Shown: piece after piece, positions 1 to 6,604 of the stretch
Position numbering within the stretch: position 1 is the stretch's first letter
Layout of the letters: each line of letters starts with the position of its first letter
DNA from: Halanaerobium sp051746665
Lineage (GTDB): Bacteria > Bacillota > Halanaerobiia > Halanaerobiales > Halanaerobiaceae
Direction of reading: 5' to 3'
Length of the DNA stretch: 7,555 nt
Assembly (NCBI GenBank): GCA_051746665.1
Contig: JBNJFG010000090.1
Coordinates: 1 to 7,555, forward strand
Made by a program: the position numbers and the translations under genes
Notes under the pieces: generated by a model
What the model was told of the DNA's origin: nothing
What the model saw: only the letters and a program-made list of their open reading frames with translations
Databases searched by the model: none

Positions 1-243
1 CCTTATATTTTAGTTGATGGTCATCCAGCTGGAGTTAATGGAATTAATGTAGTTGGTTTAAGAAGAAATGGTGTTACTCCTGAAAAAAGAAGAGAAATTA
101 AAAGAGCTTATAAAACTCTTTACAGATCTAAATTAAATATTGACGAAGCTATAGAAAAAATGGACCAGGAATTAGATGCCAGTGAAGAAATAGAGCATTT
201 CCTGCGTTTTTTACGCAATGCCAGCCGCGGAATTTGCCGGTAG
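1..243 (+). CDS. lpxA: UDP-N-acetylglucosamine O-acyltransferase, C-terminal 80 residues (5' end outside window)
   Basis: LpxA transfers a 3-hydroxyacyl chain from acyl carrier protein to the 3-OH of UDP-GlcNAc, the first step of lipid A synthesis in the cytoplasm. Frame 1 is open from base 1 to a TAG at 241-243. The visible part begins at the end of the left-handed beta-helix (PYILVDGHPAGVNGINVVGL), followed by the helical C-terminal domain with the LRRNGVTPEKRREIKRAY segment. It ends in FLRNASRGICR, where the terminal RGICR is a familiar LpxA ending. Asn-Gly-Ile-Asn-Val-Val-Gly-Leu-Arg-Arg is the family's conserved junction. The start and the acyl-binding region lie upstream of the window. 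The gene is followed after 10 bases by lpxI, whose ribosome binding site overlaps this stop codon. The assignment is firm from sequence similarity recalled for the family; only the extent is incomplete. Confidence 0.93.
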   Translation, partial: PYILVDGHPAGVNGINVVGLRRNGVTPEKRREIKRAYKTLYRSKLNIDEAIEKMDQELDASEEIEHFLRFLRNASRGICR

Positions 244-253
244 GTGAAAATAA

Positions 254-1084
254 ATGACTAAAAAAGCTTTAATTGCAGGTTGGGGTGATCTACCCCATCT
301 CTGGGCTGAAAGAGCTCAGGCAGCAGGGGAAGATTTTATCATCTTAAAAATAGCAGAAGAAATTACAGCAGATTTTTCTGAGCTAAATGCAGCAGAATAC
401 ACTGTTAACTTAACTCAATTTGCAGAAATTATAAAAATTGTAGAGGAAAATGAGATTGAGGAGATTATCTGGCTGGGCAAGGTGCAGAAAGCTCATTTAT
501 TTGATAACTTCAATCCTGATCAGGCCCTACAGCAGATACTGGCTCAACTGCCTGATTTTAATGATGATACAATTTTATTAGCCCTGGCAGAAGAATTTAT
601 AAAAAGAGGTATCACACTTTTACCCCAGACTTATTTATTGGAAGATCACTTAGCTGAAGCAGGTGTTTTAGCCGGTGAGCCTGATTTAAAAATAAAAAAA
701 GAAATGAAGTTTGCCTTTAAGACCGCCTATGATTTAGGTCGTTTTGATATTGGTCAGACTGCCTTAGTTAAAGATGGAGCTGTGATGGCTTTAGAGGCAA
801 TCGAGGGAACTGATGCAGCAATTAAAAGAGCCGCTAAATATGGTGGCCCGGGTGTTGTAATGGCTAAATGCAGTAAAAAAGAACAGGATTTTCGCTTTGA
901 CATACCGACTGTGGGCTTAAACACACTTAATAATTTAATTGAAGCTGAGGCAAAGGCTCTAATTATTGAAGCTAATAAAACATTTATTTTAAATAGAGAA
1001 GAGTTCTGTCAAAAAGCAGCTGCAAATAATATAATTATAGCGGCAGCAGAATTTAATGAAGGAGAACTGATTCTACCTTGCTAA
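254..1084 (+). CDS. lpxI: UDP-2,3-diacylglucosamine pyrophosphatase, LpxI type (DUF1009)
   Basis: LpxI hydrolyses UDP-2,3-diacylglucosamine to lipid X plus UMP at the inner face of the cytoplasmic membrane. It is the functional alternative to LpxH. The 276-residue product has the usual length and both LpxI regions: an N-terminal domain opening with LIAGWGDLP (residues 6-14) and WLGKVQKAHLF (73-83), and a C-terminal DUF1009 domain with GRFDIGQTALVKDG (162-175), EAIEGTDAAI (181-190), GGPGVVMAK (197-205) and FDIPTVG (215-221). Asp216 in DIPTVG probably corresponds to the metal-binding catalytic Asp studied in Caulobacter LpxI; this equivalence is from memory. The ATG at 254 follows AGGTGA (242-247), which overlaps the lpxA stop. 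The 3' end overlaps lpxB by 7 bases. Placement between lpxA and lpxB supports the assignment. Confidence 0.93.
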   Translation: MTKKALIAGWGDLPHLWAERAQAAGEDFIILKIAEEITADFSELNAAEYTVNLTQFAEIIKIVEENEIEEIIWLGKVQKAHLFDNFNPDQALQQILAQLPDFNDDTILLALAEEFIKRGITLLPQTYLLEDHLAEAGVLAGEPDLKIKKEMKFAFKTAYDLGRFDIGQTALVKDGAVMALEAIEGTDAAIKRAAKYGGPGVVMAKCSKKEQDFRFDIPTVGLNTLNNLIEAEAKALIIEANKTFILNREEFCQKAAANNIIIAAAEFNEGELILPC

Positions 1085-2223
1085 AAATAATGGTCTCTGC
1101 AGGAGAAATATCTGGTGATATGCACGCTGCTGCAGTGCTGAAAAAAGTTAAAGCAAAATATCCGGAAGTCGAGATCTTTGGTATGGGCTCAACTGCCTTA
1201 AGAGAAATTGGAGCCGAAATAGTAATTGATCCAACAGAGATCAGTACTATTGGTTATATTGAAGCTTTTAAAAATTTAAGACAGCACTTTAAGCATTTAT
1301 CAAAGCTAAAAGAACTGCTGGCAGAGAGAAAACCTGATCTAGTATTTTTAGTAGATTATTCTGCCTTTAATATGAAGCTTGCTAAAGCCTGCAGTCAAGC
1401 AGGAATTAAGGCAGTGAATTATTTTCCACCATCTGCCTGGGTCTATAATAAAAAAAGAGCAGCTAAAATGGCCTCTTATGGTACTAAAATAGCTGCTGTT
1501 TTTCCGATGGAACAAGAAGTTTACGAACAGGCAGGTGCAGAAGTAACTTTTGTGGGACATCCACTTTTAGATTTAGTTGAAGTTGAGGCTCAAAAGTCTG
1601 AGCTGGAAAAAGAATTTAAAATCAGAGCTGAAGAGAGAGTAATTGGTCTTTTCCCCGGCAGCCGCCGTGGTGAAATAGAATCTCTTTTACCTGAGATGCT
1701 AAAAGCAGCCTCTGAGTTAAAAAAAGAAAAGGATAATTTAAAATTTTTAGTTTCAGCTGCTGATGGGATTAAAAAAGAGTATCTACAGTCTTTTATTGAA
1801 CAGAGTCAGATTGAAGCTCAAATAATAGAAAAAAGTAATTATAAAATAATGAAAATAGCGGAATTTATAATTACAGCTTCTGGTACTACTTCACTTGAAG
1901 CTGCAATTTTAAATACGCCGCAGATTATATGTTATCAGGCAGCCTGGAGCTCCTATTTTCTGGCTAAATATATTTTTAAGATAGAATTTGTTGGTCTGCC
2001 CAATATTATTTACGGCAGTCAGGTTCTGCCGGAGCTGCTGCAGAATGATTTTAAAGCAGAAAAAATTGTAGAAATTTCTTTAGAGTGGTTAACTGATCAA
2101 AACAAATTAAATAAAATAAAACAGAAACTGCAGACGGTCAGAGACAAACTTGGCGGTGGCGGTGCAGTAGATAAAACAGCAGATTTACTGCTTAAAGAAG
2201 GAGGGCTAAAAAATAGTGGATAG
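1078..2223 (+). CDS. lpxB: lipid-A-disaccharide synthase
   Basis: LpxB is a GT-B fold glycosyltransferase (family GT19) that condenses UDP-2,3-diacylglucosamine with lipid X to give the beta-1,6 lipid A disaccharide at the inner membrane. The 381 residues match the usual length. Recognisable motifs are SAGEISGDMHAA (7-18), FLVDYSAFNMKLA (90-102), PPSAWVYNKKRAAKM (117-131), FVGHPLLD (158-165), LFPGSRRGEIESLLP (191-205), ASGTTSLEAAI (267-277) and SLPN/PELLQ-like GLPNIIYGSQVLPELLQ (306-322). The TTG start at 1078 is preferred over ATG 1090 because it restores the family's MxIMxxAGExSGD beginning and sits 11 bases after GAAGGAGAA (1058-1066). The commonly seen DxPDFN motif reads DYSAFN here. The start overlaps the lpxI stop by 7 bases and the end overlaps lptC by 8. 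Confidence 0.95.
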   Translation: MLKIMVSAGEISGDMHAAAVLKKVKAKYPEVEIFGMGSTALREIGAEIVIDPTEISTIGYIEAFKNLRQHFKHLSKLKELLAERKPDLVFLVDYSAFNMKLAKACSQAGIKAVNYFPPSAWVYNKKRAAKMASYGTKIAAVFPMEQEVYEQAGAEVTFVGHPLLDLVEVEAQKSELEKEFKIRAEERVIGLFPGSRRGEIESLLPEMLKAASELKKEKDNLKFLVSAADGIKKEYLQSFIEQSQIEAQIIEKSNYKIMKIAEFIITASGTTSLEAAILNTPQIICYQAAWSSYFLAKYIFKIEFVGLPNIIYGSQVLPELLQNDFKAEKIVEISLEWLTDQNKLNKIKQKLQTVRDKLGGGGAVDKTADLLLKEGGLKNSG

Positions 2224-2821
2224 AAAAAGTATTTTTTTAGCGCTCTTTATTTTTATAATAATAGCTTTAGCTTTTTATTTCACGATGTCGGAAGCTCCAA
2301 TTGTGCCCGAAGATCCAGCAGCCGAAGAAGAAGAAACAGCCGAGGAAGAGCTGGAGGGTGTAGAATTTACAATTTATAATGATCGTCAAAATCAGGAATT
2401 AAAACTTAAAAGTGATAAAGTTGATAATTTTAAAGATGAGCAGCGAATGGAATTAAGACCAGTTGAAGTTGAAGTTTATTCTACGGCAAGCAATAAACTA
2501 CTTTACACTTTAGATGGTGATTTAGGTATATATTATACAGCCCGAGACTATCTGGAACTTAGAGGTAATGTTGTAATCGATAGTGAAGAATATCATATTT
2601 TAACAGATGAGCTTGATTACGAGATGCAGCAGAACTATCTTGAAGGCAGAGGATCAGTTAAAATAAGCGGCAGTGATTTTGAATCTACTGCTGATACTTT
2701 TAGTTCTGATCTGGATTTAAAAGATTTAAAACTATCTCAAAAAGACAGCACTGAAAGAGCAAGAATAATTTTTAAGCAGCTGACAGAGGGTTTTAAAAAA
2801 GAGGAGTCTAATTATGAATAA
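2216..2821 (+). CDS. lptC: LPS export protein LptC, periplasmic bitopic component
   Basis: LptC is a membrane-anchored periplasmic protein that takes LPS from the LptB2FG transporter and passes it to LptA. The 201-residue product has a single N-terminal membrane anchor (about residues 6-24, IFLALFIFIIIALAFYFTM) and a strongly acidic linker (residues 31-49, with runs of Glu). A beta-jellyroll-type LptC/YrbK domain follows, with repeated strands such as VEFTIYNDRQNQELKLKSDKV-like and LELRGNVVIDSEEYHILTDELDYE-like segments. These GNV...TDEL patterns are typical of the OstA/LptC superfamily. The GTG start at 2216 is chosen because AAGGAGGG lies at 2198-2205, 10 bases upstream. It overlaps the lpxB stop by 8 bases, and its own stop overlaps lptA by 8. 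LptC diverges strongly in sequence, so context carries much of the call. Confidence 0.86.
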   Translation: MDRKSIFLALFIFIIIALAFYFTMSEAPIVPEDPAAEEEETAEEELEGVEFTIYNDRQNQELKLKSDKVDNFKDEQRMELRPVEVEVYSTASNKLLYTLDGDLGIYYTARDYLELRGNVVIDSEEYHILTDELDYEMQQNYLEGRGSVKISGSDFESTADTFSSDLDLKDLKLSQKDSTERARIIFKQLTEGFKKEESNYE

Positions 2822-3476
2822 AAAGATTTTTATAATTTTATTAATAATATTTTTACTGGTACCGACAGCAGGAGCAAATGCAGTTAGAGAGTTAAATGGT
2901 GATAAACTTGATCTACAGCAGACTGAAGCTGGTCAGCTTATTATTGCAGAGGGTAATGTAGAATTAATTTATGATGAGCTGCGGATTACAGCTGAGGATG
3001 AAGCCATCTATCGCCGCTTTAACGGTGAGATTGAATTTAGAAACAATGTAGAATTCTTTTATCAGGATTATCAGGGTCAGGCGTTTGAGCTGACTGGTAA
3101 TTTAGAAGAGGAAGTTATACATTTAATAGGTGATGCAGAAATTAAAGGACCCAGCTCATTATTAAAGGGTGATCGAATTTCTGTTTATCAGGCAGAAGAA
3201 AAAATGGAAGTAAAGGCTAATGTCTATTTAGAATATAATGATTTTTGGGCAGAGGCTGATCAGCTGACATATTATCTTGACCGCGAGTTTATGCATTTAG
3301 AAGGTAATGTCAGAGGAGAAAGAAATGGCGAAAGCTTTTCGGCTGATGCGGCAGATTTTGATCAAAAAGCAGAAGAAGTTCATCTGCAGGGACAGGCAAA
3401 AGTTACTTTAGCCAAAGAAGAAGTTTCCGAAAACACTTCCGATTCGAATTCGGAGGCAGCAGAGAATGACAATTAA
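2814..3476 (+). CDS. lptA: LPS transport periplasmic bridge protein LptA (OstA-like)
   Basis: LptA oligomerises into a beta-jellyroll bridge that carries LPS across the periplasm from LptC to the outer membrane LptD. The 220-residue product starts with a clear signal peptide: a Lys-Lys n-region, a hydrophobic core at residues 5-16 and a likely cleavage after ANA (residues 21-23). The mature part shows OstA-like strand repeats with GD/GN turns, for example LNGDKLDLQ, IIAEGNVELIYDELRITAED, LKGDRISVY and HLEGNVRGERNGESFSAD. The C-terminal tail (about 203-220) is hydrophilic, rich in Ser, Glu and Asn, and probably disordered. The ATG at 2814 follows GAGGAG (2801-2806) and overlaps the lptC stop by 8 bases. 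The end overlaps lptB by 11 bases. The protein is longer than Escherichia coli LptA by roughly the tail and an extra strand set. Confidence 0.88.
   Translation: MNKKIFIILLIIFLLVPTAGANAVRELNGDKLDLQQTEAGQLIIAEGNVELIYDELRITAEDEAIYRRFNGEIEFRNNVEFFYQDYQGQAFELTGNLEEEVIHLIGDAEIKGPSSLLKGDRISVYQAEEKMEVKANVYLEYNDFWAEADQLTYYLDREFMHLEGNVRGERNGESFSADAADFDQKAEEVHLQGQAKVTLAKEEVSENTSDSNSEAAENDN
3436..3456 (+). promoter_or_regulatory. hairpin at the end of lptA that pairs the lptB Shine-Dalgarno
   Basis: The RNA segments 3436-3442 (CTTCCGA) and 3450-3456 (TCGGAGG) can form seven consecutive base pairs, one of them G-U, around the 7-base loop TTCGAAT. The GGAGG at 3452-3456 is the lptB ribosome binding site, 9 bases before its ATG. 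The hairpin would hide the site until a ribosome translating lptA opens it, giving translational coupling. The pairing is read directly from the sequence; the regulatory effect is inference. Confidence 0.5.
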
Positions 3477-4185
3477 AGCTCAAAAACTAATTAAAGAATA
3501 TAATAAAGAAAGAGTAGTTAACGAAGTTGATCTGCAGGTAGAAAGAGGAGAAATTGTTGGGCTGTTAGGTCCCAATGGTGCCGGTAAGACAACAACCTTC
3601 TATATGATTTTAGGTTTAATTAATCCTGATGGAGGCGAAATATTTTTTGACCAGCACAATATTTCAAAGCTTCCGGTATATAAAAGAGCAAGGCTGGGTA
3701 TTGGTTATTTACCACAGGAAGCCTCTATTTTTCGCAAATTAACTGTTGGTGAAAATATCAAGGCTATTTTAGAATATAGAGATATTAGTGATCAGGAAAT
3801 GGAAAATATCATTGTTGAACTTTTAGAAGAGTTTCATATTCAAAATTTAAGAGATCGCAAAGGCTTTCAGCTTTCCGGTGGTGAAAGAAGAAGGGTGGAA
3901 ATTGCCAGAGCACTGGCAGCAGATCCTGCTTTTATCTTGCTTGATGAACCTTTTGCCGGAGTTGATCCGATTGCAGTTAATGACATTCAGGAAATAATTC
4001 GTTATCTAAAAAATCGCGGCCTGGGAGTTTTAATAACTGACCACAGTGTTCGCGAAACTTTATCAATTACAGATAGAGCCTATATTATGCATGAAGGTAA
4101 AATTCTTTTATCTGGAAGTGCAGCCGAAATTGCAGAAAATGAAAAGGCCCGCAAGTTTTATCTGGGTGACAAATTTAAAATTTAG
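3466..4185 (+). CDS. lptB: LPS export ABC transporter ATP-binding protein LptB
   Basis: LptB is the cytoplasmic ATPase whose dimer powers LPS extraction from the inner membrane by the LptFG permease. The 239-residue product has every ABC motif: Walker A GPNGAGKTT (35-43), Q-loop with Gln84 in GYLPQEASIFRKLTV (80-94), signature LSGGE (136-140), Walker B FILLDE (156-161) with catalytic Glu161, the D-loop GVD (165-167) and switch His193 in ITDHSVRETL. PQEASIFRKLTV and DEPFAGVDPIAV are specific to LptB rather than to other ABC ATPases, and Phe89-Arg90 fall in the region that docks the permease coupling helix. The ATG at 3466 follows GGAGG (3452-3456) and overlaps lptA by 11 bases. The permease gene begins 14 bases after its stop. 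No residue appears missing, so the protein should be active. Confidence 0.96.
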   Translation: MTIKAQKLIKEYNKERVVNEVDLQVERGEIVGLLGPNGAGKTTTFYMILGLINPDGGEIFFDQHNISKLPVYKRARLGIGYLPQEASIFRKLTVGENIKAILEYRDISDQEMENIIVELLEEFHIQNLRDRKGFQLSGGERRRVEIARALAADPAFILLDEPFAGVDPIAVNDIQEIIRYLKNRGLGVLITDHSVRETLSITDRAYIMHEGKILLSGSAAEIAENEKARKFYLGDKFKI

Positions 4186-4199
4186 TGAGGTGCATCTTT

Positions 4200-5300
4200 T
4201 TGAAAACTATTAATAAATATATCTATAAAGAATTGATTGCACCATTTTTCTTTGGAGTCGCAGCTTTTACCGGTATTTTTATTGGTACTGATTTAATTTT
4301 TGATCTGACAGAATTTTATACTGAATGGGGAGTAGAAGTTTTTACACTGCTCAGGCTTTTCTTTTTAAGTTTACCGGAAATTATAGTACTTACTTTTCCC
4401 ATGGCTTCACTTCTGGGAACAATTATGGCCTATAATCGACTTTCTGGTGATAGTGAGATCACTGCTATGAGAGCAGGAGGAGTCAGTATTATTTCTCTTG
4501 TTTTACCTGCTTTAATTATGGGTTTGATTACCAGTGGAGTAACTATTGGGATTTCTGAGTTTTTAGTTCCGAATGCTAATTATCAGGCTGAGCAGATAAT
4601 GTATCAGGCCCGACATGGTGAACAGCGGCCGGAAACTCAATATGATTTATTTTTAACTCCAATGGACAGCAGCACCCGCCGTCCGGACTATATGCTCTAT
4701 GCCCACAGTTTTAATGGAGATAATGGAATTATGGAAGATGTAGTTGTCCAGAGTTTTGAAGCTGGAGAACCCAATTCGGTGCTGAAAGCAGAAAGTGCTG
4801 AATGGTTAAGTGATGGCTGGCATTTTTATAATGGAACTATTTATTTTTTAGACCGCTCCAACAGACAGCCGGCTTTAGAATTTGAAACTTATCGTTCGAA
4901 AGAGGATATTCATTCTCCGGCTCGGGCTGGAAAACTTGGTAAAGGTATAGATGAAATGAATATTCGCGAATTAAATGAACACATAGCTTTAAAAGAAGAG
5001 CAGGGAAGAACAGCTTATGAGGAAAGGGTAGAGATGCACCACCGCTTTTCGATTCCTCTGGCCAGCTTTATTTTTGCTCTGCTGGCAGCACCACTGGGGA
5101 TTAAACCTCAGCGATCGGCTGGTTCAGCCACAGGTTTTGGAATCTCTATTATCATAATTTTTATTTATTATGTTTTAATGACTGTCGGAGATGCTTTAGG
5201 CAGTCAGGGAAGTATTCAGCCCTGGCTTGGTGCCTGGCTGCAGAATATAGTGATTTTTGTTGTCGGAATTGGACTGCTGCTTAAAACAGCCAGACAGTAA
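4200..5300 (+). CDS. lptF/lptG: LPS export permease of the LptF/LptG (YjgP/YjgQ) family
   Basis: This inner membrane protein forms the channel that LptB drives to extract LPS. From TTG 4200 it has 366 residues, the usual family length. About three membrane helices lie before the periplasmic domain (12-34, 47-77, 96-120) and three after it (282-300, 310-330, 343-363). The intervening part, about 125-270, holds the periplasmic beta-jellyroll. The cytoplasmic coupling helix is visible as GDSEITAMRAGG (83-94), where Glu86 is the family's conserved acidic residue contacting LptB. The start TTG 4200 is preferred over GTG 4185 because GAGGTG (4187-4192) then lies 7 bases upstream, and because MKTINKYIYKELIAPFFFG fits the family's N-terminus. 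Whether it is F or G cannot be decided. Only one permease gene is present here, whereas LptB2FG normally needs two different subunits. Confidence 0.9.
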   Translation: MKTINKYIYKELIAPFFFGVAAFTGIFIGTDLIFDLTEFYTEWGVEVFTLLRLFFLSLPEIIVLTFPMASLLGTIMAYNRLSGDSEITAMRAGGVSIISLVLPALIMGLITSGVTIGISEFLVPNANYQAEQIMYQARHGEQRPETQYDLFLTPMDSSTRRPDYMLYAHSFNGDNGIMEDVVVQSFEAGEPNSVLKAESAEWLSDGWHFYNGTIYFLDRSNRQPALEFETYRSKEDIHSPARAGKLGKGIDEMNIRELNEHIALKEEQGRTAYEERVEMHHRFSIPLASFIFALLAAPLGIKPQRSAGSATGFGISIIIIFIYYVLMTVGDALGSQGSIQPWLGAWLQNIVIFVVGIGLLLKTARQ

Positions 5301-5305
5301 ATTAA

Positions 5306-5314
5306 AAGGAGGTG
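5306..5314 (+). promoter_or_regulatory. Shine-Dalgarno AAGGAGGTG overlapping the nominal DUF3084 start
   Basis: AAGGAGGTG is a perfect match to the anti-Shine-Dalgarno, but the only nearby canonical in-frame start (GTG 5312-5314) lies inside it. At normal spacing (5-8 bases after GGAGG) the in-frame codons are ATT at 5318 and ATT at 5321. The next in-frame ATG, at about 5396, would delete the first membrane segment. The site therefore decides the start question for the downstream gene. Confidence 0.75.
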
Positions 5315-6604
5315 GAGATTATTAACGCATTTGTTATTATAATATCTTTAGTGATTTTAAGTGGTTTAATAGCCTTTATTGGTGATAAAATTGGTATGAA
5401 AATGGGTAAAAAGCGAGTTTCTTTATTTGGTCTCCGCCCCCGTTATTCGTCGATAATTATTACAATTTTAACCGGTGTTTTAATCGCTGTACTCTCTATA
5501 ACTATTTTGCTGGGAGTATATTCGGAGTTAAGAAATGCTCTCTTTAATATTAATGATGTCTTAAATAGATTAGAGCGATTAAATCAACAGCTTGCCGAAA
5601 GGGATCAGCAGTTATCAGAAAGAGATCAAAAATTAGCTGAAAGAGATCAGGAATTATCCAAACTGCAGCAGGACATTGAAGCTAGAGAAGAAGAAATAGC
5701 TGCTAAGGAAAATGAGATTACTGAAAAAGAAAAAGAAATTGAAGCTAAGGATCAGGAGCTGCAAACTGTAGAAAACGAATTAAAAGAGCTGGCTGAAAAT
5801 AGAGATGAGCTGCAGAATCGAGTGGCTGATCTAAGCTCACAGAGAGAAGATTTAGAAACTCAGGTTTCTGAATTAGAAGGACAAATTGCTGACTTAGAAG
5901 CTGATTATGATGATTTAAGAGAGGTAGCAAATCAGCTGCAGGCTGGTGTGATTTATTATATGGGTGAGGATATAATCTACCAGAAAGGTGATGTCATCTA
6001 CAGTGATGTTTTAGAAGGTGGCCGCAGTGAGCAGGAAACAATTTCTGCTTTAAATGAATATCTGCAGCAGGCAAATCAGGTTGCTTTAAATCAGGAGATT
6101 CAGGTTAATGAAGAGACCGGAATGGCTCTGCGTCTGCAGACAGAAGATATTTTAAATGCTGCCCGCATTTTATATAATATGGATCAGGGCAGTCGAGTTA
6201 TTGTTTCTTTAGTATCCAGAGTTAATGTACCTAAAAATGACTGGCTTTATTCTAACTTCCAGCTCTATGAGGACTTTGTGGTTTTCGAAAAAGATGCTCT
6301 GATCAGCAGCCGTGTAATTAGTTCTGATCAAAGCAGTGAAGAAATTGAAGCTGAACTGGAAGCTTTATTACAAAATGTGAACGAAAAGGCAATTAATCAG
6401 GGTCTATTACCTGATAATTCAGGCCAGGTTGGCTCAATTAACTTTAGCCAATTCTATGATTTAGTTAACAGAGTCCGCTCCAGTGAAGCTGAGGTTAAGG
6501 TAAAAGTTTATGCAGCTACTGATATCTGGCGGGAAGATAGATTGAGCGATAATCTTGATTTTGAGCTTGAAGTACCGACTGCTGTGGGGTCAAATAATGA
6601 ATAA
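5312..6604 (+). CDS. DUF3084 domain protein: two membrane segments plus a long periplasmic coiled coil
   Basis: The exact function is unknown. The 430-residue reading begins with a membrane segment (about 5-24) and a conserved basic loop GDKIGMKMGKKRVSLFGLRPRYS (24-46). A second membrane segment follows (about 47-69), then a charged heptad coiled coil (about 73-210) and a C-terminal mixed alpha/beta domain (211-430). The basic loop is probably cytoplasmic by the positive-inside rule, which puts the coiled coil and C-terminal domain in the periplasm. The IGDKIGMKMGKKRxSLFGLRPRY block is the DUF3084 hallmark, a family I recall from cyanobacteria and diderm Firmicutes. It sits between the Lpt genes and an outer membrane protein gene, suggesting an envelope role such as spacing or tethering; this is inference. 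The true start may be ATT 5318 or 5321 rather than GTG 5312. Its stop overlaps the next gene by 8 bases. Confidence 0.85.
   Translation: MEIINAFVIIISLVILSGLIAFIGDKIGMKMGKKRVSLFGLRPRYSSIIITILTGVLIAVLSITILLGVYSELRNALFNINDVLNRLERLNQQLAERDQQLSERDQKLAERDQELSKLQQDIEAREEEIAAKENEITEKEKEIEAKDQELQTVENELKELAENRDELQNRVADLSSQREDLETQVSELEGQIADLEADYDDLREVANQLQAGVIYYMGEDIIYQKGDVIYSDVLEGGRSEQETISALNEYLQQANQVALNQEIQVNEETGMALRLQTEDILNAARILYNMDQGSRVIVSLVSRVNVPKNDWLYSNFQLYEDFVVFEKDALISSRVISSDQSSEEIEAELEALLQNVNEKAINQGLLPDNSGQVGSINFSQFYDLVNRVRSSEAEVKVKVYAATDIWREDRLSDNLDFELEVPTAVGSNNE
5591..5653 (+). repeat. three tandem 21-bp heptad-coding repeats in the DUF3084 coiled coil
   Basis: Three in-frame 21-base units (5591-5611, 5612-5632, 5633-5653) encode LAERDQQ, LSERDQK and LAERDQE. 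The protein repeat is nearly exact while the DNA copies differ at third positions, which suggests older duplication kept for heptad periodicity. Less regular heptads continue to about residue 210. Confidence 0.8.

Noticed and set aside
1348..1560. 70-codon open frame on the - strand inside lpxB
   Set aside because: It lies entirely within a well-supported lpxB, has no ribosome binding site of note and its translation shows no domain, so it is a shadow.
4185..4199. GTG 4185 as start of the permease gene
   Set aside because: That GTG is part of the GTGAGGTG purine tract itself; TTG 4200 has that tract at proper spacing and gives the family-like N-terminus.
5745..5930. 61-codon open frame on the - strand inside the DUF3084 gene
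   Set aside because: It is opposite the repetitive coiled-coil coding region, where stop-free antisense frames arise from codon bias.
6555..6596. In-frame N-terminal extension of the RuvX-like gene to an ATT at 6555
   Set aside because: It overlaps the DUF3084 coding end by 50 bases, lacks a ribosome binding site and adds residues before the first beta strand of the fold.
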